Source: Neptunicella marina (GTDB lineage Bacteria; Pseudomonadota; Gammaproteobacteria; Enterobacterales; Alteromonadaceae). From it: a DNA stretch of 64,000 nt. The stretch spans positions 62,001-126,000 of the forward strand of contig NZ_JACNEP010000008.1 in NCBI RefSeq assembly GCF_014270035.1, read 5' to 3'. This document shows, piece by piece, positions 1-6,944 of the stretch (positions are counted from its first letter, which is position 1; each line of letters opens with the position of its first letter). The translations under genes and the position numbers were made by a program. The notes beneath the pieces are model-generated. The model was given only the letters and a program-made list of their open reading frames with translations. It was not told the DNA's origin and did not search any database.

Positions 1-693
1 CGTTTTTTTGATTTTTTTCAGTTGGAAACAGGGTTCAATTTCAACTGTTCGCCCCAGTTATGTCAGGATGTTTTTCACTTACGTTACCGTGTTTATTGTG
101 AGGCATTGGGATTTGAACCTGCTTCAGAATCGTCGATGGAAAAAGATCTTTATGATAGGCGTAGTGACTATTTTTCTGTTGCCCATTATGAAACGGAAAG
201 CACAATAGGTTGTTGTCGGGTAGTGAAAAGTGAAGCTCAAAATCAACTGCTTCCAGTAGAAGAGCTTGGACAGGCTGCCTTATTTGAAGGTGAGTTACAT
301 CCATTAAATTTTACTCGTGATTCAATTTGTGAGATCTCACGCTTAACTGTGGAAGAGCAATTTAATTGTCATCAGCCGGGAGTTCCAGAACAAGAATACA
401 AAACTTACCCCTACATTCGTTTATATCTTATTTTTTCTGCGTTACAGCATGCAGCTTCCTTAGGCCGCCCACATGTATTTACTTTGTGTGAACCTAAGTT
501 TATTCGATACTTGCGTATTATTGGTATAAATATGCAACGTATTGGTTCTTATGTGTCGCACAAGGGATTACGCCAGCCCTGTTATATCAATGCCAGTGAA
601 TTTATGCAGAATCTTCCTGAGCAGTTCGCCCAGATGCTCGAAAGAATTGAACAGCATAATTTACAGTCTGTAAAAGAACAGGCGATCGCTTAA
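1..693 (+). CDS. PEP-CTERM/exosortase-associated N-acyltransferase, 5' end outside window
   Basis: A GNAT-fold acyltransferase related to autoinducer synthases, of the type found with PEP-CTERM/exosortase systems. Diagnostic stretches are HLRYRVYCEALGFEP near the start, IGCCRVV in the middle, CEISRLTV (the E-I-S-R-L block) and the C-terminal EPKFIRYLRIIGI segment. The frame is open to the first base of the window and the residues before the TTG at 22 (FFDFFQ) look like the usual family N-terminus, so the true start lies upstream and the TTG is not a reliable start. The biochemical substrate of this family is unknown to me. No exosortase or PEP-CTERM substrate gene is visible here. It precedes pyrC in the same direction by 63 bases but has no obvious functional link to it. 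The family call is from residue patterns only. Confidence 0.75.
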   Translation, partial: RFFDFFQLETGFNFNCSPQLCQDVFHLRYRVYCEALGFEPASESSMEKDLYDRRSDYFSVAHYETESTIGCCRVVKSEAQNQLLPVEELGQAALFEGELHPLNFTRDSICEISRLTVEEQFNCHQPGVPEQEYKTYPYIRLYLIFSALQHAASLGRPHVFTLCEPKFIRYLRIIGINMQRIGSYVSHKGLRQPCYINASEFMQNLPEQFAQMLERIEQHNLQSVKEQAIA

Positions 694-756
694 GTCGGTT
701 GCTTGTTTAATTAGCAATACATACAATCCCTCTCCAGATTTTGGCAGGGGATTGTT

Positions 757-1788
757 ATGAAGCAAATTACGATACGAAAACCAGACGACTGGCACTTACA
801 TTTTCGGGATAATGAACTTCTCACTGAAACAGTCGCCGCCACGGCTCGCTGTTTTGAGCGCGCGATTGTGATGCCAAATCTGGTACCGCCGGTGACAACC
901 ACTGAACTGGCAATGCAATACCAGTCCCGTATTTTGGCAGCGCGGCCTGCAGGCAGTAGCTTTACACCTTTGATGACCATCTTTCTGACCAATAACACCA
1001 GCAGCGAAGAAATTATTAAGGCCAAAGCAGCCGGTGTGGTAGCCGCTAAATTATATCCGGCTGGTGCGACCACTAATTCTGACACCGCAGTAACTAATCT
1101 GGACGCCATGTTTCCTGTTTTTGAAACCATGGCCGAACAAGGCATGTTGTTGCTGGTTCATGGCGAAGTTACCGACAGTCATATCGATATTTTTGACCGT
1201 GAAAAAGTTTTCATAGAAAAAAACTTAAGTCGCATAACAGCGCAGATCCCACAGCTAAAAGTAGTGTTTGAGCATATTACAACTGCCGATGCGGCTGATT
1301 TTGTGAGTGAAAGCCCGGATAATGTTGCCGCGACTATTACCCCGCAACATTTAATGCTAAACCGTAATGATTTATTGGTGGGAGGCATTCGCCCGCATAA
1401 TTACTGTTTGCCGGTATTAAAACGCAGTACTCACCAGCAGCGTTTACGTGAAGTGGTAGCCAGTGGCTCACATAAGTTTTTCCTTGGTACTGACTCTGCA
1501 CCACACGAAAAACACCGTAAAGAAAGCGCTTGTGGTTGCGCTGGTTGTTACAGTGCCTGGAGTGCGCTGGAGTTGTATGCACAAGTATTTGAAGATTTAG
1601 GGGCGCTCGATAAGCTCGAAGGTTTTGCCAGCCTGCATGGTCCTGATTTTTACGGATTACCACGTAATGAGCAGACGGTTACTTTGGTCAGAGAAGAATG
1701 GACTGTGCCTGAAAAAATTGTTTTACCTAATGGCAACGATATTGTGCCATTTCATGCGGGCCAGACAGTTAACTGGAAAATGCTGTAG
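757..1788 (+). CDS. pyrC: Dihydroorotase PyrC
   Basis: Catalyses the reversible cyclisation of N-carbamoyl-aspartate to dihydroorotate, the third step of de novo pyrimidine synthesis, in the cytoplasm. The 343-aa length is that of the short class II enzyme of E. coli. The metal-binding DWHLHFRD motif is at residues 11–18, the metal-bridging lysine lies in [13 protein letters not shown], further histidines are in LLVHGE and EHITT, and GTDSAPH carries the catalytic aspartate. The ATG at 757 follows a GGGG-containing ribosome-binding stretch. The gene converges on upp, so de novo synthesis and uracil salvage lie tail to tail and share one terminator. Confidence 0.97.
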   Translation: MKQITIRKPDDWHLHFRDNELLTETVAATARCFERAIVMPNLVPPVTTTELAMQYQSRILAARPAGSSFTPLMTIFLTNNTSSEEIIKAKAAGVVAAKLYPAGATTNSDTAVTNLDAMFPVFETMAEQGMLLLVHGEVTDSHIDIFDREKVFIEKNLSRITAQIPQLKVVFEHITTADAADFVSESPDNVAATITPQHLMLNRNDLLVGGIRPHNYCLPVLKRSTHQQRLREVVASGSHKFFLGTDSAPHEKHRKESACGCAGCYSAWSALELYAQVFEDLGALDKLEGFASLHGPDFYGLPRNEQTVTLVREEWTVPEKIVLPNGNDIVPFHAGQTVNWKML

Positions 1789-1806
1789 TTGGGTCTGATG
1801 ATGATT

Positions 1807-1834
1807 AAAAAAGCCTGCAAATTGCAGGCTTTTG
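1807..1834. terminator. Bidirectional intrinsic terminator between pyrC and upp
   Basis: A stem with arms GCCTGC/GCAGGC around an AAATT loop is flanked by an A-run on one side and a T-run on the other, so it can stop transcription in both directions. It sits between the convergent stops of pyrC (1788) and upp (1838). Confidence 0.85.
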
Positions 1835-1837
1835 TAT

Positions 1838-2467
1838 TTATCGGGTACCAAATAGTTTGTCACCGGCATCACCTAAACCAGGTAAAATATAACCTTGGTC
1901 ATTGAGCTTTTCATCAATCGATGCGGTGTAAATATCCACATCCGGGTGAGCCGTTGTAACAGCTTCTATGCCTTCGGGAGCCGCCACTAAAAACAAGCCC
2001 ATAATATGTTTACAGCCCTTTTGTTTTAACAAATCAATGGTCGCAATTAAGGTGCCACCCGTGGCTAACATAGGATCAACAATCAGTGCGGTTCTGTCTT
2101 CGACATCTTTAACCACTTTGTCGAAGTAGGCAACTGGCTGCAAACTTTCTTCATTGCGGTATAAACCCACAACACTCACGCGCGCACTGGGGATTAACTG
2201 CATAACACCATCCAGCATTCCCAGTCCTGCGCGCAGAATCGGTACTATGGTAATTTTTTTACCTTTAAGTTGCTGAATGGTAATCGGGGTGTCCTGCCAG
2301 CCGGTTATTTCAACCGATTCACTCTCTAAGTCACGAGTGGCCTCGTAGGTTAACAGGCTGCCAATTTCACTGGCCAGCGCACGAAAGTTTTTGCTGCTGA
2401 TGCCCTGTTCGCGCATCAAACCAAGCTTATGCTGAACCAGTGGATGTTTTATTTCTTTTACTGCCAT
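1838..2467 (-). CDS. upp: Uracil phosphoribosyltransferase
   Basis: Salvages uracil by making UMP from uracil and PRPP. The PRPP-binding loop is the [10 protein letters not shown] stretch, and the C-terminal [16 protein letters not shown] is the uracil-binding signature. I set the start at the ATG at 2467 (MAVKEIKHP, giving 209 aa). It is preceded by AGGAG at 6–7 bases and matches the length of the E. coli enzyme. A longer reading from 2485 would add six residues that do not belong to the family. It is convergent with pyrC and divergent from acpH. Confidence 0.97.
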   Translation of the reverse strand: MAVKEIKHPLVQHKLGLMREQGISSKNFRALASEIGSLLTYEATRDLESESVEITGWQDTPITIQQLKGKKITIVPILRAGLGMLDGVMQLIPSARVSVVGLYRNEESLQPVAYFDKVVKDVEDRTALIVDPMLATGGTLIATIDLLKQKGCKHIMGLFLVAAPEGIEAVTTAHPDVDIYTASIDEKLNDQGYILPGLGDAGDKLFGTR

Positions 2468-2592
2468 AGTGTACTCCTGACACAATCTTGCTGAGCTAAC
2501 GCATTACGCCTATAAAGGCAGTATACCTAAAACCCGGTGTAAATGAGGCGCCAATCATAAAACACTCCATTAGTAACATCTGTATATTAGAA

Positions 2593-2604
2593 TGCGTTAA
2601 CGCA
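2593..2604. promoter_or_regulatory. 12-bp perfect palindrome TGCGTTAACGCA, possible operator
   Basis: TGCGTTAACGCA is a perfect inverted repeat located 25 bases before the acpH start. A related half, TAACGCA, occurs near 2498 in the upp leader. It looks like an operator for a dimeric repressor, but I cannot name the regulator. Confidence 0.35.
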
Positions 2605-2629
2605 CCGGCATGGACTTATTTTCAGAAAA

Positions 2630-3232
2630 ATGAATTATCTGGCACATCTATTTTTAGCCCAACCGACCTCAGATTCTCATTTTGGTAATTTGCTGGGGGA
2701 CTTTAGCCGTGGCATTGATGTATCGAAATATTCAGACTCGGTGGTTGCGGGTTTGCAAAATCATCGTTTGGTAGACAAATTTACTGATAATCATAAGGAT
2801 ATAAGATTAGCTAAACAGCTGTTTAGTCCCGAATATCGGCGTGTTGCCGGTATTGCGCTTGATATATTGTTTGACCATTTTTTAATTAAACACTGGTCTG
2901 AGTATGCACAGGTATCCTGTGATTCCTATTGTCAGCAGGCCTACACACTACTCGCTGTTGAGCTAAACAAAATGCCAGCCAGAATGCAACGTGTGGTGAC
3001 AAGCATGGTTGAGCACCAGTGGTTACAAAGTTATCAGCAAATAAATGGCGTAACTTACGCGTTGCAGAGAACGTTGTCGCGCATCCGGTTTGAGCATGAC
3101 TTTGTTGGCATAGTGGATGAAATAGAGCCCAATTATGTTGAGCTTGAAGAGGTGTTTTTAAATTTTTTCCCTGCACTTATGCAACATGTTCAACAACGAG
3201 CTATTGAACATGTTGATAAGACTGGTATTTAA
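2630..3232 (+). CDS. acpH: Acyl carrier protein phosphodiesterase AcpH-like
   Basis: Family known to remove the 4'-phosphopantetheine group from holo-ACP. The opening MNYLAHLFLA, then GNLLGDFSRG and LDILFDHFLIKHW, match the E. coli AcpH pattern in order, and 200 aa is close to the 193 aa of that protein. Conserved H and D residues in LAHL, GDF and DHF would bind the metal. The ATG at 2630 follows a weak site. The gene stands alone, divergent from upp and convergent with the kinase gene, whose stop lies 10 bases beyond its own. Confidence 0.88.
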   Translation: MNYLAHLFLAQPTSDSHFGNLLGDFSRGIDVSKYSDSVVAGLQNHRLVDKFTDNHKDIRLAKQLFSPEYRRVAGIALDILFDHFLIKHWSEYAQVSCDSYCQQAYTLLAVELNKMPARMQRVVTSMVEHQWLQSYQQINGVTYALQRTLSRIRFEHDFVGIVDEIEPNYVELEEVFLNFFPALMQHVQQRAIEHVDKTGI

Positions 3233-3242
3233 AAATGATGAG

Positions 3243-4166
3243 TTATTGAGCCGATAACAGGCGTGCATATAATGCCGCCCCCACATCTGGTGTGGTCTGT
3301 GGCTGATGGATTTGATAGTCATCAGAAAAATGCGCCATAGCTTGTTTAAATGGGGTCATAATTAATTCCCCTGCTTTGAACACACCACCAGAATAAGCAA
3401 TATTTACCGGCTCGCCAGCCACATAATCCAACTGCTTGCGACTTGCGTCTACAATCTTAGCCAGTTGTAGTGCTGCATCATTGAATATTGTTTTGGCGGC
3501 GATATCATTTTGCTGTGCAGCCTGATAAACCAAGGTTGAAACATTAGCAATAGCACCACGTTCACCTTTCCAGTCCGATAACACCAAAGCACAAATATCC
3601 AGGTCTTGTTGAATATTCAGTTTTTGTTTGATGATGTCGTATAACGGCCCTTTTTCACACCGGCCATCGCTCATATGCGTAAACAGCTCTAAACCGCGAC
3701 GTCCAATCCAGTAGGCGGAACCTTCATCACTAAAGAGTTCGCCCCAGCCGCCACAACGAACTGATTTGCCCTGACGCTGACCGTAAGCAATTGAGCCGGT
3801 ACCAGCAATGATATTAATGCCATCACCACCACCAAATGCCGCCGCCCAGCCGTTGATCATATCGTTGCCACACTGGTATTTCTGGGTGGGTAACAGCCTA
3901 CCAGGCATGGCGTTTAGGGTTTCCAGCATGCTGGAGTCTTCGCCGTAGGCAGGCAAACCAAAAAAAGCATATTTGAGTTGCTGAATTGGGATGCCCGCCT
4001 TGGTAAACACAGCCTGAATTCCGTTATGCAATACTTTTTGTGCGCCTTCAATTCCCACTTCTATGTAATAACAGGTGCCGTCTAAATGCTGACTGACAAT
4101 TTTATTATCGTCATCAAGTAAAACGAAGGCGGTTTTGGTTCCACCGCCATCTACGCCTAAATACAT
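3243..4166 (-). CDS. agaK: BadF/BadG-type amino-sugar kinase (AgaK-like)
   Basis: A cytoplasmic sugar kinase of the BadF/BadG/BcrA/BcrD ATPase superfamily, which includes N-acetylglucosamine kinases and the N-acetylgalactosamine kinase AgaK of Shewanella. The N-terminal phosphate-binding DGGGTKT (residues 6–12), the GTGSIAYG loop and GWGELFSDEGSAYWIGR are typical; 307 aa is normal for the family. It is the last gene of the leftward operon agaZ–agaS–kinase, 16 bases after agaS. With AgaS and AgaZ as partners the substrate is most likely galactosamine or N-acetylgalactosamine, phosphorylated at C6. That specificity is inferred from context; a glucosamine-type substrate cannot be excluded. Confidence 0.78.
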   Translation of the reverse strand: MYLGVDGGGTKTAFVLLDDDNKIVSQHLDGTCYYIEVGIEGAQKVLHNGIQAVFTKAGIPIQQLKYAFFGLPAYGEDSSMLETLNAMPGRLLPTQKYQCGNDMINGWAAAFGGGDGINIIAGTGSIAYGQRQGKSVRCGGWGELFSDEGSAYWIGRRGLELFTHMSDGRCEKGPLYDIIKQKLNIQQDLDICALVLSDWKGERGAIANVSTLVYQAAQQNDIAAKTIFNDAALQLAKIVDASRKQLDYVAGEPVNIAYSGGVFKAGELIMTPFKQAMAHFSDDYQIHQPQTTPDVGAALYARLLSAQ

Positions 4167-4182
4167 CTATTGTCTCCCGCTG

Positions 4183-5337
4183 TTACTTTAGAGGGTGAAT
4201 ATTAACGCCTTGCACAACTCGGTTAACGGTACCGGAAGCACTGGGGTTGTCTGGCGTATTGCCAACATTGATTGCGCTAAAGAATGAATACATCTGGGCA
4301 CAGGCAATATAGGGTAGCAATAATAACGAATCACTCTGTTGTGACAGTTCAACCATACTAATGCTATCCGGTAAATTGGGTATGTCATCTGTGGAGGTCG
4401 TGATCGCTAATACATGGCCTGCTTCTGCATCACTATTTAGTTCTAACAGCAGATCCACATCATACTTTCTGGTGTAGCTATCGTTGGCAATAAAAACTAC
4501 CACTAACGTTTGATTGTCCACCATGGTTTTTGGTCCGTGGCGGAAGCCCAAAGGACTATCAAATGCAGCTAACGTTTTGCCATCGGTTAGTTCCAGCAGT
4601 TTTAAAGCACTTTCCTGAGCGAGTCCTTTAAAAATACCACTGCCGAGATAAACGACACGTTTGAACTGTTGTTTAGACAAGTTGTTTAGTTTATCAACCT
4701 GAGTGTTAAATAATGAACTGGTGGCATCGATACATTGTTGTAACTGAGTTTTGAAGTTTTCAGCAGGACAAAATAAATATAAAGCGCTGAGTAACATACA
4801 GCTAAAGCTGGATGTCATAGCAAAACTACGGTCATTGGTTTCAGTTGGCATTAATACTGTTTTACGTTTGTTTCCGTTGCAATGTTTAGCCAACAATCCT
4901 TCTTCATTACATGTCAGTGCCAGTTGATAGCAATCTGTTACTAACTGTTCAGCGATTTTTACCGCCGCCACACTTTCAGGGCTGTTACCAGAACGGGCAA
5001 ATGACACCAGTAAAGTGGGAACATCAGTCTGGAAATATTCATGCGGGTTGGAAACCAAATCGGTAGTCGCAATCGCTTCGGCACGAATATTGTGATGTTT
5101 CATCACAAGTGGTGCTACACATTGTCCTGCAAAAGCAGAGGTGCCGGCACCTGTGAAGATAATGCGCATATTTGGTGTTGATAAAATCGGTTTGAGGAAT
5201 TCATCCAGTTCGGCCTGCATCTGCTCCAAATTCTGCACCGCCGTCAGCCAGCTGGCTGGTTGCTGGCTAATTTCCCGCGCTGTCCAATAGCCATCCAGTT
5301 GTTCTAGTTGTGTATCTGAATAGGTTAAATAAGTCAT
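4183..5337 (-). CDS. agaS: Galactosamine-6-phosphate deaminase/isomerase AgaS
   Basis: Converts galactosamine-6-phosphate to tagatose-6-phosphate with release of ammonia. Two SIS (sugar isomerase) domains are visible: the first with IIFTGAGTSAFAGQ and VSFARSGNSPES, the second with VVYLGSGIFKGLAQES, LKLLELTDGK and GFRHGPKTM. The length, 384 aa, equals that of E. coli AgaS. The start at 5337 follows a GGACCCC stretch that is not a strong ribosome-binding site, but the N-terminus MTYLTYSD fits the family. It lies between the kinase (16-base gap) and agaZ (16-base gap), so all three are probably one transcript. Confidence 0.9.
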   Translation of the reverse strand: MTYLTYSDTQLEQLDGYWTAREISQQPASWLTAVQNLEQMQAELDEFLKPILSTPNMRIIFTGAGTSAFAGQCVAPLVMKHHNIRAEAIATTDLVSNPHEYFQTDVPTLLVSFARSGNSPESVAAVKIAEQLVTDCYQLALTCNEEGLLAKHCNGNKRKTVLMPTETNDRSFAMTSSFSCMLLSALYLFCPAENFKTQLQQCIDATSSLFNTQVDKLNNLSKQQFKRVVYLGSGIFKGLAQESALKLLELTDGKTLAAFDSPLGFRHGPKTMVDNQTLVVVFIANDSYTRKYDVDLLLELNSDAEAGHVLAITTSTDDIPNLPDSISMVELSQQSDSLLLLPYIACAQMYSFFSAINVGNTPDNPSASGTVNRVVQGVNIHPLK

Positions 5338-5353
5338 AAATAACTGGGGTCCT

Positions 5354-6643
5354 TTATATCGCTGCTATTGTTGTACCACAAGCAATGGAGTACTGCTTAA
5401 GCACAAGAGATATTTTATGTAAAATCAGTGCTTTACAGGAGTATTCAAGCTCATTGGATTGCAGAGCATGATATTGTTCCGGCATGTATTGACTGATTAA
5501 AGTTAATGGAGGCGGATTTTTATCCAGATTGCTTATCAGTCTGGACAGAGATTTTGTTACCTCAGGATCCGGCCAGTAGTAACGTATTCTGTCGCTAAGG
5601 CTGTACTGACAGTCAATCAATTGAGCTAATCCATCTGCTGAATAATACTTTTTCCAGTATTTAGGATTATCCTGCATTGCCTTTAACAAGGTGTCCCGAA
5701 GTTCGCTAAGTTGGCCCTGGGTAACCCACTCCTGTTCAATTCGTTCCAGTGCAAAGCAGGCTTCACGTAATGCAAACGTTAACCAGGGGCCGACTTTTAA
5801 GATAGCAAAGTGGTTGCTAACTAAATCTGTCAGATGTTGTTGCGACTGATAGTCTGTGGAATGCGCTTCAAAAACCATGTTGGGTTGAGTTGCAACAGAT
5901 TCACCTAGTTCTTTAGCTTTTTCCGGTTCGAAATGGATGATTTTATGTGTACCAAACTCCACACCCGGTTGCACAACTAAACCAATAATGCGTGGCCAAA
6001 CATCGGATAATCCGGCTTTTTCAAACTGCTGCTGATGAATTGCTATGGTCTGATTTGCCGCGCTTACAGATGTTACTGCCAATTCATCTTCATCTTCAGA
6101 CGTGCCGCCCGGAACCGGAACTTCAGTACCAATAACGTAAACAGGCGCATCCAGTTTGTTTTTTTGCCAGGTTCGTTCTGCAACTGCACATAAAGTGGCT
6201 GCTCTTTCTGCAACCTGATTATCAGTTAAAGGTACGGGATCGCCTTTACAGGACATGGAACAATCTAAATGGATTTTTTGGAATCCTGCCGCAACATATT
6301 GTTCAATCAGTACTTCAGATTTTGCCATGGCTTCTGCGGCAGGCAGATCCTGCCAGCAATTTGGACCCAGATGATCACCCCCCAATATTACTCGCTCTAA
6401 AGATAAACCTTGTTCGCTAGCCATTGAATAGATCATTTTGGCAAAGTCGCTGGGTGTCATACCAGTGTAACCGCCATCCTGATTTACCTGATTGGATGTT
6501 GCTTCGATTAATAATATTTCGTTATGTTTCAAGGCATGTGAAATGGCCGCTTCGATTACTAATGTGTTAGCTGTACACACAGAATAAATACCAACATGTG
6601 CGCCATTTTTATGCTGTTTAACTTTATTAAGTAGTTCTTTCAT
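5354..6643 (-). CDS. agaZ: Tagatose-1,6-bisphosphate aldolase accessory subunit AgaZ/KbaZ/GatZ family
   Basis: KbaZ/GatZ-family protein of galactosamine and galactitol breakdown. In E. coli it is the non-catalytic, stabilising partner of the class II aldolase KbaY/GatY. Typical stretches are GIYSVCTANTLVIEAA, LIEATSNQVNQDGGYTGM, LGGDHLGPNCW, HLDCSMSCKGD and YVIGTEVPVPGG; 429 aa matches KbaZ. It starts at ATG 6643 after a strong AGGAGGG site and is the first gene of the leftward operon. No agaY/gatY partner gene is in the window, so the catalytic subunit must be elsewhere or AgaZ acts differently here. Confidence 0.88.
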   Translation of the reverse strand: MKELLNKVKQHKNGAHVGIYSVCTANTLVIEAAISHALKHNEILLIEATSNQVNQDGGYTGMTPSDFAKMIYSMASEQGLSLERVILGGDHLGPNCWQDLPAAEAMAKSEVLIEQYVAAGFQKIHLDCSMSCKGDPVPLTDNQVAERAATLCAVAERTWQKNKLDAPVYVIGTEVPVPGGTSEDEDELAVTSVSAANQTIAIHQQQFEKAGLSDVWPRIIGLVVQPGVEFGTHKIIHFEPEKAKELGESVATQPNMVFEAHSTDYQSQQHLTDLVSNHFAILKVGPWLTFALREACFALERIEQEWVTQGQLSELRDTLLKAMQDNPKYWKKYYSADGLAQLIDCQYSLSDRIRYYWPDPEVTKSLSRLISNLDKNPPPLTLISQYMPEQYHALQSNELEYSCKALILHKISLVLKQYSIACGTTIAAI

Positions 6644-6692
6644 TAACCCTCCTGTGCAGGATGTTTCATTCCTTAACTATTATCTTGAGCGG

Positions 6693-6721
6693 ATTATGAG
6701 ATATAAAATGTACAATGTAAA
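6693..6721 (-). promoter_or_regulatory. Probable promoter of the agaZ–agaS–kinase operon
   Basis: On the minus strand TTTACA (6716–6721) and CATAAT (6693–6698) are separated by exactly 17 bases, giving a start of transcription near 6686. A GTTTC box lies about 20 bases downstream (6663) and the tandem boxes begin 9 bases beyond the -35 element, a placement suited to repression. Confidence 0.55.
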
Positions 6722-6729
6722 CCAATAAA

Positions 6730-6749
6730 GTTTCATTATGTTTCTTTAT
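6730..6749. repeat. Tandem 10-bp AgaR-like boxes
   Basis: Two directly adjacent copies, GTTTCATTAT and GTTTCTTTAT, differ at one base and are one helical turn apart. A third diverged copy, GGTTGTTTTT, may follow. The arrangement resembles the multi-copy TTTC operators bound by AgaR in enteric bacteria. Confidence 0.55.
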
Positions 6750-6836
6750 GGTTGTTTTTGCGGGCTTTGAGGGCGTTTTTAATATTGTTGTGGTTTTTGT
6801 TTGTGTTTATTTTGTTTCTTTAGGTTGTCTTAAGTG

Positions 6837-6865
6837 TTGACTTTTGATTATTTGCTATACATTAT
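6837..6865 (+). promoter_or_regulatory. Probable promoter of the TonB-receptor operon
   Basis: TTGACT at 6837–6842 and CATTAT at 6860–6865 are 17 bases apart. An overlapping alternative is the extended -10 TGCTATACA at 6853–6861, a nonamer that recurs in the regulator's promoter. The palindromic box TGAAATCTTTCA (6881–6892) lies 15–25 bases downstream, where a bound repressor would block transcription. Confidence 0.5.
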
Positions 6866-6944
6866 GTTGTAAAGCGATAGTGAAATCTTTCAATTACATA
6901 TAAAATGCTCTATTAAATGAGCCAATAAAATCAAGGTGATACTT

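Larger units (their letters stand above)
6644..6944. promoter_or_regulatory. Divergent agaZ / TonB-receptor control region
   Basis: A 301-base gene-free stretch that holds two back-to-back promoters and several GTTTC or CTTTC boxes, the core reported for AgaR-type repressor sites in proteobacteria. Boxes seen: GTTTCATT at 6663, the tandem pair GTTTCATTAT/GTTTCTTTAT at 6730–6749, GTTTCTTTAG at 6814 and the palindrome TGAAATCTTTCA at 6881–6892. The stretch from about 6735 to 6845 is strikingly rich in G and T on the + strand. Confidence 0.7.

Noticed and set aside
22-693. A complete acyltransferase gene starting at TTG 22
   Set aside because: The frame is open to base 1 and the upstream residues fit the family, so the gene is truncated by the window edge.
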